From Gemmatimonadetes bacterium bin94 (GTDB taxonomy: Bacteria > Gemmatimonadota > Gemmatimonadetes > Longimicrobiales > Gaopeijiaceae), in NCBI GenBank assembly GCA_002238865.1, contig MPNE01000004.1, forward strand, positions 78,501 through 142,500: a stretch of DNA of 64,000 bases, given 5' to 3'. A program made the translations under genes and the position numbers. Of the stretch, positions 1 through 8,720 are shown piece by piece (the first letter of the stretch is position 1; each line of letters opens with the position of its first letter). The notes beneath the pieces are model-generated. The model ran no database searches. It saw nothing but the letters and a program-made list of their open reading frames with translations, and was not told the origin of the DNA.

Positions 1-280
1 CGAGATCACCGAGCGTCACCGCCACCGCTACGAGGTCAACAACGACTACCGGTCGGCCCTGAAGGAAAAGGGCATGGCATTCGCCGCGACATCGCTCGAC
101 GGCAAGCTGGTCGAGATGATCGAATTGCCGAACCACCCATGGTTCATCGGCAGCCAGGCTCACCCCGAACTGAAGAGCCGGCCGACCCGGGCTCATCCGC
201 TCTTCGCTTCGTTCGTGGGGGCCGGCGCGGTTCGTGCCGCCGGGCTCGATTCCCCGAAGACCGCGGCGATGGGGGCGTGA
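1..280 (+). CDS. pyrG: CTP synthase, C-terminal end (partial)
   Basis: This is the last 92 codons of CTP synthase, which makes CTP from UTP, ATP and glutamine; the gene is cut by the window start and is read from base 2. The visible part is the end of the glutamine amidotransferase domain. The [17 protein letters not shown] segment carries the His and Glu of the Cys-His-Glu triad, and HRHRYEVNN lies upstream as in other PyrG proteins. kdsA begins four bases after the stop. A pyrG-kdsA pairing is common in LPS-producing bacteria, where CTP is needed to activate Kdo, so kdsB may lie just outside the window (inference). Confidence 0.95.
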   Translation, partial: EITERHRHRYEVNNDYRSALKEKGMAFAATSLDGKLVEMIELPNHPWFIGSQAHPELKSRPTRAHPLFASFVGAGAVRAAGLDSPKTAAMGA

Positions 281-284
281 TCGG

Positions 285-1076
285 GTGCTGGAAGGCTTCA
301 CCCTGTTTGCGGGGCCCTGTGTTGTCGAGGACGATGACTTGAATCTGACCGTCGCCCGGGCAGTTCTGGCCGCGGGGCGCGACGTCGGGATTCCGGTCGT
401 CTTCAAGGCATCGTTCGAAAAGGCCAACCGCTCGCGGCTGTCCTCTCACCGTGGTCCGGGGCTGTCCCGCGGCCTCGACCGTCTCGCTACCGTGCGCCGC
501 GAGACGGGCTTGCCCATTCTGACCGACATACACGAACCGGACCAGGCGGGTCCCGCGGCCGAGGTGGCCGACGTACTCCAGATTCCGGCCTTCCTGTGCA
601 GACAGACGGCATTGCTCCTCGCGGCGGGAGCGACCGGCAAGGCCGTCAATGTGAAGAAGGGCCAGTGGATGTCTGCCGGCGCGATGGCCGGCGCGGTCGA
701 GAAGGTGCGGGCCGGAGGATCCGGGCAGGTGTTCGTGACCGAGCGCGGAACGTCGTTCGGGTACAGCGACCTCGTTGTCGACATGCGCAACTTCTCGCGA
801 ATCAGGGAGGCGACCGGCGCCCCGGTGATCTTCGACGGGACCCATTCGGTGCAGCAGCCCGGGGGCGGGGGAGACGGGTCGACCGGGGGTACGCCGCAGC
901 ACATCGGCGCCCTTGTCAGGGGAGCGGTCGCGGCCGGGTGCGACGGCCTCTTCGTCGAGGTGCATCCGTGCCCGGCTTCGGCACCCTCCGACGGCTCCAA
1001 CATGTTGCCGTTGGACGCGTTGCCGGATCTGCTCAGCGATGTTGCCGGGATCAGAACCGCGATTGCTTCGCGGTGA
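285..1076 (+). CDS. kdsA: 3-deoxy-8-phosphooctulonate synthase
   Basis: KdsA condenses arabinose-5-phosphate with phosphoenolpyruvate to give Kdo-8-phosphate, the first committed step to the Kdo of LPS. The 263-residue product (family about 270-285) shows LFAGPCVVED, FKASFEKANRS, GPGLSRGL, LTDIHEP and NVKKGQW in family order. Cys12 in AGPC sits where metal-dependent KdsA enzymes keep their metal-binding Cys; metal-independent enzymes such as the E. coli one have Asn there. GTG at 285 is chosen because it follows the pyrG stop by four bases and places the first strand correctly; longer upstream codons read as a poor Arg/Pro-rich tail. The gene overlaps the next one by four bases (GTGA). Confidence 0.95.
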   Translation: MLEGFTLFAGPCVVEDDDLNLTVARAVLAAGRDVGIPVVFKASFEKANRSRLSSHRGPGLSRGLDRLATVRRETGLPILTDIHEPDQAGPAAEVADVLQIPAFLCRQTALLLAAGATGKAVNVKKGQWMSAGAMAGAVEKVRAGGSGQVFVTERGTSFGYSDLVVDMRNFSRIREATGAPVIFDGTHSVQQPGGGGDGSTGGTPQHIGALVRGAVAAGCDGLFVEVHPCPASAPSDGSNMLPLDALPDLLSDVAGIRTAIASR

Positions 1077-1639
1077 CCACGGCGTCAATGCAGATCCCCG
1101 AGGCAACGGCCCGCCGCATTCGGCTGATCGTACTGGACGTGGATGGTGTGATGACCGACGGCGGGTTGTATATCGGAGCGACGCCGGATGGCGTTGCGAT
1201 CGAGCTCAAAAGGTTCGACGTGCAGGACGGCCTCGGTGTCAGGATGCTGCGAAATGCGGGGCTCGATGTTGTGATCGTATCGGGCAGAGTGTCGGAGGCG
1301 ACGAAGCTGAGGGCCGCCGAACTCGGAGTCCGGGAGGTGTTTCAGGACGCCGGAGCGAGAAAACTGCCTATCTTGAACAGGCTCCTTGCGGAGAAACAGA
1401 TGGAATGGACGGAGGTCGCGCTGATGGGTGACGATCTGGCGGACCTCTCCCCTTTGCGCAAGGTGGGTCTGGCGGCGACGGTTGCCAACTGCGTGCCCGA
1501 GGTGTGCCGCGTCGCCGCCTGGCGGAGTTCGAGGCGCGGTGGCAGAGGCGCCGTCAGGGAGTTTGCCGAGGCGCTCCTGCGAGCCCGGGGAGAATGGACT
1601 GGTCTGGTAGATGACTACTGTCGCGAACGAGGTGGCTGA
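1073..1639 (+). CDS. kdsC: 3-deoxy-D-manno-octulosonate-8-phosphate phosphatase (HAD family)
   Basis: KdsC removes the phosphate from Kdo-8-phosphate. The protein is a small HAD-fold phosphatase with motif I LDVDGVMTDG near the N-terminus, a SGRVSEATK motif II region and the acidic motif MGDDLADLSPL near residue 120. Its length, about 188 residues, is normal for KdsC, which is a minimal HAD enzyme without a cap domain. The GTG at 1073 overlaps the kdsA stop as GTGA and suggests translational coupling; the ATG at 1088 is an equally plausible start. It lies between kdsA and kdsD, completing the three Kdo precursor steps in one operon. Confidence 0.93.
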   Translation: MTTASMQIPEATARRIRLIVLDVDGVMTDGGLYIGATPDGVAIELKRFDVQDGLGVRMLRNAGLDVVIVSGRVSEATKLRAAELGVREVFQDAGARKLPILNRLLAEKQMEWTEVALMGDDLADLSPLRKVGLAATVANCVPEVCRVAAWRSSRRGGRGAVREFAEALLRARGEWTGLVDDYCRERGG

Positions 1640-1678
1640 CGTGGCCCGGCCTGCGCGGGGGTCAGCGAGGAGGCTGCG

Positions 1679-2692
1679 GTGAGCGTCGCACTGACGAAAG
1701 ACACCGGCCCGCGCCAGCCCGTCGAAGCCCTCCGCCACGATCTGCTCGAAGAGGGTCGGCGCGTGCTTCGGCTGGAGGCCGGAGCCGTGGAAGCGCTGGC
1801 CAGCCGCCTCGGGGACGGTTTCCTCCGTGCGGTAGACCTCATTTTCGCTTCGGGCGGCCGGGTCGTGGTGTCCGGGATCGGCAAGTCGGGATTGATTGCC
1901 CGCAAGCTGGCGGCAACGCTCACTTCGACGGGCACGCCTGCCGTGTTCCTGCACCCGGTCGAGGGACTTCACGGTGATCTGGGTATCGTCAGCCCCAACG
2001 ACGTGATGATCCTTCTCTCCAAGAGTGGATCTTCGACGGGCGAGCTCGATGGGCTGCTCGCGTTCGCAGAGGTCCAGGGGATTCCCGTCGTGGCGCTGGT
2101 GGGGGATCCGGACTCGCCCCTTGGGAGGCAAGCCGCGGCGGTTCTCGACTGTAGCGTCCACGCCGAGGCATGTCCCATGGATCTGGCTCCGACCTCCTCC
2201 ACCACCGCCACTCTCGCCATGGGCGATGCGCTGGCGCTGGCACTGATCATGCGGAAGGGGTTTCGCGACGGGGACTTCGCCCGAATTCACCCGGGAGGTT
2301 CTCTGGGGCGCCGCCTCACCCTTCGGGTCCGTGACGTGATGGAGTCGCAAAGCTACCCCTCGGTCGCGCCGGAGGTGAGTATCCGGGAGGTCATCGTACC
2401 GCTCGCGCGCATGAGAGGCACCGTTCCGGTGATCGCGGAGGACCGTTCCGTGGTTGGCGTGGTCACGGCGGGCGACCTCACCCGACTCATGGAACGGACC
2501 GGGGATTTCCTCGACACTCCCGTGTCGCGGCTCATGACCCGGTCACCGAGGATTGCGTCGCCGGACGAGCTGGGAGCGGTCGCGGTGCGTCGCATGGAGA
2601 AGCACGGCATCATGGCGCTGCCCGTGGTAGGCGAGGGTGGCCTGGTGGGGATCGTTCACCTGCACGACCTCCTGCGCGCGGGAGTGGCGTGA
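1679..2692 (+). CDS. kdsD: D-arabinose-5-phosphate isomerase (SIS plus two CBS domains)
   Basis: The enzyme interconverts ribulose-5-phosphate and arabinose-5-phosphate, feeding KdsA. The SIS domain is in the first two-thirds, with SGIGKSGLIARKLAATL, a TGTPAVFLHPVEGLHGDLG segment carrying the conserved His, and LLSKSGSSTGEL. Two CBS repeats follow (about residues 205-337), the second containing GIMALPVV and GIVHLHDLL. The 337-residue length is typical for the KdsD/KpsF family. A strong Shine-Dalgarno (GAGGAGG) lies just before the GTG at 1679, which fixes the start. Its stop codon overlaps the lptC start. Confidence 0.94.
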   Translation: MSVALTKDTGPRQPVEALRHDLLEEGRRVLRLEAGAVEALASRLGDGFLRAVDLIFASGGRVVVSGIGKSGLIARKLAATLTSTGTPAVFLHPVEGLHGDLGIVSPNDVMILLSKSGSSTGELDGLLAFAEVQGIPVVALVGDPDSPLGRQAAAVLDCSVHAEACPMDLAPTSSTTATLAMGDALALALIMRKGFRDGDFARIHPGGSLGRRLTLRVRDVMESQSYPSVAPEVSIREVIVPLARMRGTVPVIAEDRSVVGVVTAGDLTRLMERTGDFLDTPVSRLMTRSPRIASPDELGAVAVRRMEKHGIMALPVVGEGGLVGIVHLHDLLRAGVA

Positions 2693-3231
2693 TGAGTGCA
2701 CGGCGAAGGAAATGGGGATCGGCCGTCCTGCTCCTCGCCCTCGCGGCGTGCTTCGACGCCTCGGAAGAGGGGGCCACCTCGGAGTTGGAGACGATCGACG
2801 CGGACAAGATCCTGTACGGCGTTTCCCTGAACATGTCGCGGGAGGGGATCCGGGAAGCGTTGCTGACGGCGGACAGCATGTTCATCTGGAGGGATTCCAC
2901 TCATTCCCGGGTGCTCGGGCTTACACTGCTCGTCTTCGACCAGGGGGGGCGTCGCCGGGCCCGAATCACGGCCAGCGAAGGGCGGCTGAACCAGTTGGGG
3001 AACGAGTTGACCGCGTCGGGCAACGCGGTTCTCACGATCCCGGAACAGGACAGGGAGATCCGCACGGACGAGCTGCACTTCGCCCCGGAAGCCGACCGGG
3101 TCTGGACCGACGTGGATGTGGTCATGCGAGAGGGCGAGTGCGAGATCGAAGGTGATCGCTTGCAGGCCGACATGGCCTTTGACGACGTGAGGATCTGGGG
3201 AACCAGGGAAAGGGAATGTGCCTCGCGATGA
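2692..3231 (+). CDS. lptC: LPS export periplasmic protein LptC, probable lipoprotein
   Basis: LptC joins the inner-membrane LptBFG transporter to the periplasmic LptA bridge. The 179-residue protein has a basic N-terminus, a short hydrophobic stretch and then LLLALAAC, a lipobox placing the mature Cys at residue 20; it may therefore be lipid-anchored rather than held by a transmembrane helix as in E. coli. The rest is a beta-rich LptC/YrbK fold with repeated short strands such as GLTLLVFDQ, ITASEGRL and ELTASGNAV. ATG at 2692 overlaps the kdsD stop by one base; GTG at 2689 is an alternative. It overlaps the LptA-like gene by ATGA, and lptB follows. Confidence 0.85.
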   Translation: MSARRRKWGSAVLLLALAACFDASEEGATSELETIDADKILYGVSLNMSREGIREALLTADSMFIWRDSTHSRVLGLTLLVFDQGGRRRARITASEGRLNQLGNELTASGNAVLTIPEQDREIRTDELHFAPEADRVWTDVDVVMREGECEIEGDRLQADMAFDDVRIWGTRERECASR

Positions 3232-5435
3232 GGAGGCGGGGTGGAATCCTCGCCGAGAGGGGGTGCGCGGCCCGTTCCGGGGGGATCTGGCAGGCCACCG
3301 TGGCGGGGCTGGCCGTTCTTGTCCTGCCCGCACTGGCGGCGGTTCCGCAGGCCGACTGCAAGCTGGAACGGGTGGGCGGGTACACGCACAGCAGGCGCTT
3401 CGACTCCCTGAACTACATCCACCGCGCCTCGGGGGGCATCGACTACCGGTGTACGGACGGCACCCGCATACTCGCCGATTCCGCGGTCGTGTACGAGCAC
3501 AGCGATCAGGTGCAGCTCTTTGGCAGCGTGCGCTTCCAGGATCCGGAAACCGAGCTCGATGCTGACTCGGCTCGCTACCATGGAAACATCGGACAGCTGG
3601 TGGCCTGGTCGAATGTGACGGTCACCGATCGACAGAGCGGTGCGGTGATCCACGGGGACAGCCTGTACTTCTACCGGGCCACCGAGTTCCGGCCAATGGA
3701 TCGCATCCTCGTAAAGGGAGGCAGCCCCCACGCGACGGTGTTCCCCGCGCCACGTCCGGCGGCGCCCGCCCCCGTGGCTGCCGCCGCCGACAGTGCGATC
3801 ATTCCGGAGGATTTGCCGGGAGCCCAGTTGGGGGACTCGGCGACTGCCGGCACGGATTCCGTCCGGGGCGCGGATCCGGCTCCCGCGCCATCCGATTCCG
3901 TTCCCGCTGTCCCGGATCCCGGCGGCGTGGCCCTCACCGACTCCATCGCCGCCCTCACCGACTCCATCGCCGCCGTCACGGACTCTGTCGCGGCCCTACC
4001 GGACTCCGTCGCCGCCGTCACGGACTCCGTCGCCGCCGTCACGGACTCCGTCGCCGCCGTTGCAGACTCCGTCGCCGCCGTTGCAGACTCCGCCGTCGCC
4101 ACAGACTCCGCCGTGGCCGTTCCGGACTCCGTGTCGCTACCCCCCTACGAGATCGATGCCGATCGCTTCATGATCGACGGGAGGCGCTTCTTCCGTGCGG
4201 CCGGGGACGTTGTGCTGGTGCGCGATTCGCTGCGGGCGCTTGGGGATTCGCTCGACTACGACCAGGATGTGGGCGCGATGTCGGTTTGGGGTTCCGCCAG
4301 CGTGGAGAATCGGGGATTCGCTCTTACCGGGGCATCGGTGTGGGTGACGCCCACGGTCGGCCTGAGCGAAGAGATCCTCGCCCGCGACGATGCCGAGCTC
4401 GTGGGTAGTCAGGTCACGCTCACGGCACCCGCGATCCGCGTATTCCTGGACAACGGTGAGGTGGACCGCCTGATCGCGATATCCTCTGTGCCTCCGCTTG
4501 AGGAGCCTCAGCTCGACACCACCGGATTGACGCCGGGGGATGTCGAGCGGGCCCGCGCAATCGCTGAACGCGACGCCCGCGCCGATTCCCTCGACACCCC
4601 GGAGGACTCCGTTGCTCGACCGTTGGCCATTGCGGACGACTTCCAGCTCACCGGGGACTCGATCGACGTATCGTCTCCCGATCAGGTTCTGGACCTCGTC
4701 ACCGCCATCGGCTCCGCGAGAGCGGAGGCCGCCTCTCCGGACTCGCTCGTTTCGGAAGACCTGCCCGAATTCGCGAACCGTGACTGGATGGAGGGGGAAA
4801 CGATCATCGCGCAGTTCGGATCGGGAGCTCCGGCCGGCGGTCCTCTGGCGGCCGATTCCGCCGCCGGCGGCGACGGCACCGGGATGGCCGACCGGGAGCC
4901 GGCCGGCGACACCACCTTTGCGGCCACGCCCCCCGAGGCGGCCGGCTTGAGCACCACGGACCACGTGCCGACGCCGGACCGCGGAAGGCCCCGCCTTGAG
5001 ACCCTGACAGCCATCGGGGAAGCCCGGAGCCTGTACCGGCTAACCACGGCGGACACGACCGGAACCGAAGCGGACACACCCGGAACCACGCCGGACACGA
5101 CTGGAATCGCAGCGGACACACCCGGCAGCGAGCCGGACACGACCGACACCGGACCCGATCTCCGACCGGCTCTGCACTGGGTCGAGGGGGAGCAGATCAC
5201 AATCTATCTCGAAGAGCGGAGCGTGGTGAAGATGGAGGTGGAAGGCCAGACGGTGGGGTATCATCTGGAGCCGGTACCTCCCGAATCCCTCTCCGATTCG
5301 GCGGCAGTCGCTGCCGATTCGACGGCAGCCGCTGCCGATTCGGCGGCAGTCGTCCCGGACACGGCCAGGGTCCGTGCCGACACCACACTCGCGCCCCGGA
5401 TCATGGTCCGGTCACGCAGGGGAGGAAACAAGTGA
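3228..5435 (+). CDS. Very large LptA/OstA-like periplasmic protein with Ala/Asp/Ser repeats
   Basis: This 735-residue protein occupies the LptA position between LptC and LptB and probably forms the periplasmic beta-jellyroll bridge for LPS. A signal peptide (h-region ATVAGLAVLVLPALAA) precedes OstA-type strand repeats at about residues 45-175 (RILADSAVVYEHSDQVQLFG, ELDADSARYHGN, VIHGDSLYFYR) and a second set at about 305-430 (YEIDADRFMIDGRRFFRAAG, ALGDSLDYDQ). Between and after them lie long low-complexity linkers: heptad DSVAAVT-like repeats, then ADT/PDT-rich and DSAA-rich tracts. Classical LptA is about 180 residues, so this is a multi-domain expansion. ATG at 3228 overlaps lptC by ATGA with AGGGAA upstream. 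Orthology to LptA is inferred from fold-like repeats and position. Confidence 0.75.
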   Translation: MRRRGGILAERGCAARSGGIWQATVAGLAVLVLPALAAVPQADCKLERVGGYTHSRRFDSLNYIHRASGGIDYRCTDGTRILADSAVVYEHSDQVQLFGSVRFQDPETELDADSARYHGNIGQLVAWSNVTVTDRQSGAVIHGDSLYFYRATEFRPMDRILVKGGSPHATVFPAPRPAAPAPVAAAADSAIIPEDLPGAQLGDSATAGTDSVRGADPAPAPSDSVPAVPDPGGVALTDSIAALTDSIAAVTDSVAALPDSVAAVTDSVAAVTDSVAAVADSVAAVADSAVATDSAVAVPDSVSLPPYEIDADRFMIDGRRFFRAAGDVVLVRDSLRALGDSLDYDQDVGAMSVWGSASVENRGFALTGASVWVTPTVGLSEEILARDDAELVGSQVTLTAPAIRVFLDNGEVDRLIAISSVPPLEEPQLDTTGLTPGDVERARAIAERDARADSLDTPEDSVARPLAIADDFQLTGDSIDVSSPDQVLDLVTAIGSARAEAASPDSLVSEDLPEFANRDWMEGETIIAQFGSGAPAGGPLAADSAAGGDGTGMADREPAGDTTFAATPPEAAGLSTTDHVPTPDRGRPRLETLTAIGEARSLYRLTTADTTGTEADTPGTTPDTTGIAADTPGSEPDTTDTGPDLRPALHWVEGEQITIYLEERSVVKMEVEGQTVGYHLEPVPPESLSDSAAVAADSTAAAADSAAVVPDTARVRADTTLAPRIMVRSRRGGNK
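3939..4142 (+). repeat. In-frame 21-bp tandem repeats (DSVAAVT heptads)
   Basis: About seven copies of a 21-base unit encode DS(I/V)AA(L/V)X heptads, followed by three shorter degenerate units ending in DSVSLP. Several neighbouring copies are nearly identical (for example GACTCCGTCGCCGCCGTCACG, one base over 20 if joined, so described only by its codons Asp-Ser-Val-Ala-Ala-Val-Thr). The repeats lie between the two OstA-like halves of the LptA-like protein. Being multiples of three, changes in copy number would lengthen or shorten the linker without frameshifting. Confidence 0.85.
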
Positions 5436-6214
5436 CGGAAGGTGTTGCGGTCGCGACCGGTTCGGTTCTCAGGGGCGAAAACCTGACGAAGATCTACAAG
5501 AAGCGCCGGGTCGTGTCGGATGTCGACATCGAGGTGCAGCAGCGCGAAATCGTGGCGCTCCTGGGGCCGAACGGGGCGGGGAAGACCACGACCTTCTACA
5601 TGCTTGTGGGCCTGATTTCACCCAATGGCGGGAAGGTATACCTCGACAAGGCGGAACTTACCCCGGTTCCGATGTACAAGCGGGCGAGGATGGGAGTAGG
5701 GTACCTCGCTCAGGAGCCGTCGGTGTTCCGCAGACTGACGGTCGCCCAGAACGTCATGGCCATCCTGGAGACGCTGGACCTGAGCCGGAAGGAGCGCATC
5801 GAGAGGCTCGAGGAGCTGCTCGCGGAACTCTCGATCGGCCACTTGCGCAACGCGAAGGCGTATTCGCTTTCAGGTGGTGAGCGGCGCAGGCTGGAAATCA
5901 CGCGCGCACTGGTGCAGAAGCCCAAGTTCATGCTGCTGGACGAACCCTTCGCCGGCATCGACCCGATCGCCCTGCACGACATCCAGGAGATCGTGTCCGA
6001 ACTCAAGAACCGGAACATCGGGGTGATCATCTCCGACCACAACGTGGAGCAGACCCTCGAGATCGTCGACCGCGCGTACATCATGCACGAGGGACGAATC
6101 CGTGTCGGCGGGACCGTGTCCGAGCTTGTGTGGAACGACGAAGTTGCCGATCTATACCTGGGGCCGACCCTGACGGTACGCATGAGATCGAGGTTCCCGA
6201 GCCCCGGAGCGTGA
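5432..6214 (+). CDS. lptB: LPS export ABC transporter ATP-binding protein
   Basis: LptB is the cytoplasmic ATPase that drives LPS extraction from the inner membrane through LptFG and on to LptC and LptA. The 260-residue protein has Walker A GPNGAGKTT, the Q-loop region GYLAQEPSVFRRLTV typical of LptB, signature LSGGERRR, Walker B MLLDEPFAGID and the H-loop ISDHNV. It is slightly longer than E. coli LptB (241) at both ends. GTG at 5432 overlaps the preceding stop (GTGA) and has a GGGGAGGA Shine-Dalgarno at 5419-5426. rpoN follows eight bases after the stop, the classic lptB-rpoN order. Confidence 0.97.
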   Translation: MTEGVAVATGSVLRGENLTKIYKKRRVVSDVDIEVQQREIVALLGPNGAGKTTTFYMLVGLISPNGGKVYLDKAELTPVPMYKRARMGVGYLAQEPSVFRRLTVAQNVMAILETLDLSRKERIERLEELLAELSIGHLRNAKAYSLSGGERRRLEITRALVQKPKFMLLDEPFAGIDPIALHDIQEIVSELKNRNIGVIISDHNVEQTLEIVDRAYIMHEGRIRVGGTVSELVWNDEVADLYLGPTLTVRMRSRFPSPGA

Positions 6215-6221
6215 GCTTTCC

Positions 6222-7724
6222 GTGAGCCGAATCAAGGCGGGGCTGAGCCAAAGCGCCCGAATCCGGCAGGAAATGAAGGTCAATCCGCGCCTGTACCAGG
6301 CGATGGACCTGCTCTATATGCCTCTTCTCGACCTGCAAACCCGACTGGAGCAGGAGCTTTCCGAGAATCCCTTTCTGGAGATGTCGGAGCCCGACAGCGA
6401 AGAAGACCTGCCGGGCGACGAGGAGTCCCGGGCCGATGAGGAGGCGGAGACGGATTGGGACGAAGTCCTGCTGAACGACTTCGACGCCGGAGGACATCGG
6501 GCCCGCTACGAGCCACGCGAATACTACGAGCCCGTCGTCGTTGAGAGTCGACACCTCCACGACTACCTGAGGGAGCAACTTGGGCTTCTTCATTTCGGCG
6601 AACGGCAGATCTGGATCAGCGAAGAGATCATCGGCAACATCGACGACGACGGAATGCTGACGTGTTCCCTCGAAGACGTCACGGACGGTCTCGCAAGCTC
6701 GCTGGATGAGGTGCGGGACAGAGTGATGGCCGAAACCCGAGGAATCGACGATCATGAGCTGCGCGAAGAGAAGCTGTCCGAGCTGGCCAGCCTGTTCGCA
6801 CCCTTCGAGGTGGCGGAGATCGAAGGGGTGCTTCAGGTGGTTCATTCACTCGATCCGCCCGGCGTCGGCGCCCGCGACCTCCAGGAATGCCTCGCGATTC
6901 AATTGCGCCGGGACGGCAGAGAGGACACGCTGGAGTACCGGATTGTCGACGGCCACTTTGATGGCCTGATCGGTCACAAATGGACCGAAATCTCGCGGGC
7001 TCTGGAGGTTTCACCCGGCGAAGCCCAGGCGGCGGCGGACAGGATCGCCAAGCTGGACCCGAAGCCCGGACGGCGCTACGCGGCGGACCCCGACCACTAT
7101 GTCATCCCCGACCTCATCGTCGATTTGATCGGCGGCGAGTACATGGTGTTCGTCAACGACACCGGACTCCCGCGGCTGCGGCTGTCGCAGTCATACCGGG
7201 ACGTTGCGGCAGACCGAACCAAGTTCGTGGGGAGGAACAAGGAGTTCATCTCGACCAAGCTCAATGCGGCCCAATGGCTGATTCAGGTCATCGAACAGCG
7301 CCGGCAGACGATGCTCAAGGTCATGAGGTTCATCGTGGCCACCCAGGAGCAGTTCTTCGAGCGCGGAGTCCAGCACCTGAAGCCACTGACGCTGCGTGAA
7401 GTTGCCGAACATATCGACATGGCCGAATCCACCGTCTCACGAGTCACCAACGACAAGTTCGTCCAGACACCGACGGGGGTCTACCCCCTCAAGTTCTTCT
7501 TTTCGGGCGGTCTTCCTACCGCCACCGGACAGGACATCTCCACCCGAGGGGTCCAGGCCAGGATCAAGAGCCTGGTCGACGACGAGGACTGCCACAGGCC
7601 ATTGACGGACCAGGCCATCGTCAACCTCCTCAAGAGCGAGGGGATCAGGATCGCGCGCCGCACCGTGGCCAAGTACCGGGATCAGCTGGGGGTCCTTCCG
7701 GCGCGGATGAGAAAGCGTGTGTAG
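6222..7724 (+). CDS. rpoN: RNA polymerase sigma-54 factor
   Basis: RpoN directs core polymerase to -24/-12 promoters that need an AAA+ enhancer-binding activator. The 500-residue protein has the Gln/Leu-rich region I at its N-terminus (GLSQSARIRQEMKVNPRLYQ, LDLQTRLEQELSENPF), an acidic linker (residues about 55-90), the core-binding region, a helix-turn-helix region (LREVAEHIDMAESTVSRVTN) and the RpoN box ARRTVAKYR near residue 480. Family length is about 480-500. The GTG start at 6222 lies eight bases after lptB. No enhancer-binding protein is encoded in the window, so its targets here are unknown. Confidence 0.97.
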   Translation: MSRIKAGLSQSARIRQEMKVNPRLYQAMDLLYMPLLDLQTRLEQELSENPFLEMSEPDSEEDLPGDEESRADEEAETDWDEVLLNDFDAGGHRARYEPREYYEPVVVESRHLHDYLREQLGLLHFGERQIWISEEIIGNIDDDGMLTCSLEDVTDGLASSLDEVRDRVMAETRGIDDHELREEKLSELASLFAPFEVAEIEGVLQVVHSLDPPGVGARDLQECLAIQLRRDGREDTLEYRIVDGHFDGLIGHKWTEISRALEVSPGEAQAAADRIAKLDPKPGRRYAADPDHYVIPDLIVDLIGGEYMVFVNDTGLPRLRLSQSYRDVAADRTKFVGRNKEFISTKLNAAQWLIQVIEQRRQTMLKVMRFIVATQEQFFERGVQHLKPLTLREVAEHIDMAESTVSRVTNDKFVQTPTGVYPLKFFFSGGLPTATGQDISTRGVQARIKSLVDDEDCHRPLTDQAIVNLLKSEGIRIARRTVAKYRDQLGVLPARMRKRV

Positions 7725-8703
7725 CGACGTGACGTCCCCACCGCACCGGACCACGGCCCCCCGCGCCTATAGCGACTTCGCGCTCGTCGTCCCGGCATAC
7801 AACGAAGCACCGAACATCCCGTATCTGATCCCCGCGCTCCGCGCCGCCTTCGAGGAGCACGGGCTGACCGGAGACATCTTCCTGGTGGACGATGGCTCCA
7901 CCGACGGCACGGCCGCGCTGGCGCAGTCGGAGGGCGACGGCTGGGCGAAGCTGACGGTGCTCCGCCACCGGACCAACCTCGGCAAGACGGAAGCCCTGCT
8001 GACCGCGGCCGCGGCCAGCGACAGGACGTACCTGGTCCTCTTCGACGCCGACCTGCAGCACTTGCCCGAGGAGATTCCGCGTTTCCTGGACAAGCTCGAC
8101 GAGGGCTGGGACATCGTTGCCGGGCGGAAGGTGGGCGCCTACGACAAGCGTGCCGTCTCTTCCATCTACAACGCCCTGAGCCGGCGCATCTTCAAGGTGC
8201 CGGTCAGTGACATGAACTCCATGAAGGCGTTCCGGGCCGACATCCTCGACACCGTGCGCCTCCGGCACGACTGGCACCGGTACTTTGTCGTGCTCGCCTG
8301 CAGGCAGGGGTTCACCGCCACGGAAATCGACATCGACCTGCACCCGCGAAAGGCGGGCGTGCCGAAGTACTCCGGCAAGGGGCGCGTCATCGTGGGGGTG
8401 CTCGATCTGGTTGCCGTCTGGTTCCAGCTGCGGTTCTCGCGCAAGCCGATGCTGGCCTTCGGCATTCCCGGGCTTTTCCTCATCGCGGCGGGCGTGCTGA
8501 CCGGCCTGGGCGCACTGTTCGCGCGCTATGCGATGGGCCTGGGCTTTCGGCCGCTGCTGTACCTGGTCATGCTGCTGGTGACGGTCGGAACGCTCTGTGT
8601 CGTCGCCGGCTTCCTGGCAGAGATGGTCGCATCCCTTCATGACGAGCTGGACGCAGTGCGCCGGGGCGGCAAGCGCCCCGACGGGTCCGGTCCGGTCGAG
8701 TAG
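7717..8703 (+). CDS. Family 2 glycosyltransferase with two C-terminal membrane helices
   Basis: This is a GT-A fold transferase of the DPM1/ArnC/GtrB type, which attaches a sugar from a nucleotide donor to polyprenyl phosphate at the inner membrane. It shows VVPAYNEAPN near residue 25, VDDGSTDGT, and the metal-binding LFDADLQH. Two hydrophobic segments near residues 245-267 and 279-304 would anchor the C-terminus. The sugar cannot be read from the sequence. GTG at 7717 overlaps rpoN by eight bases; an in-frame GTG at 7729, just after the rpoN stop, is an alternative. It begins a run of surface-glycan genes that continues to about 15.2 kb. Confidence 0.88.
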   Translation: MCSDVTSPPHRTTAPRAYSDFALVVPAYNEAPNIPYLIPALRAAFEEHGLTGDIFLVDDGSTDGTAALAQSEGDGWAKLTVLRHRTNLGKTEALLTAAAASDRTYLVLFDADLQHLPEEIPRFLDKLDEGWDIVAGRKVGAYDKRAVSSIYNALSRRIFKVPVSDMNSMKAFRADILDTVRLRHDWHRYFVVLACRQGFTATEIDIDLHPRKAGVPKYSGKGRVIVGVLDLVAVWFQLRFSRKPMLAFGIPGLFLIAAGVLTGLGALFARYAMGLGFRPLLYLVMLLVTVGTLCVVAGFLAEMVASLHDELDAVRRGGKRPDGSGPVE

Positions 8704-8720
8704 CCGCAGCGCAGCCACGC

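Noticed and set aside
3939..4142. Antisense gene covering the DSVAAVT repeats
   Set aside because: The repeat keeps several frames open on both strands; only the sense frame continues into the LptA-like domains.
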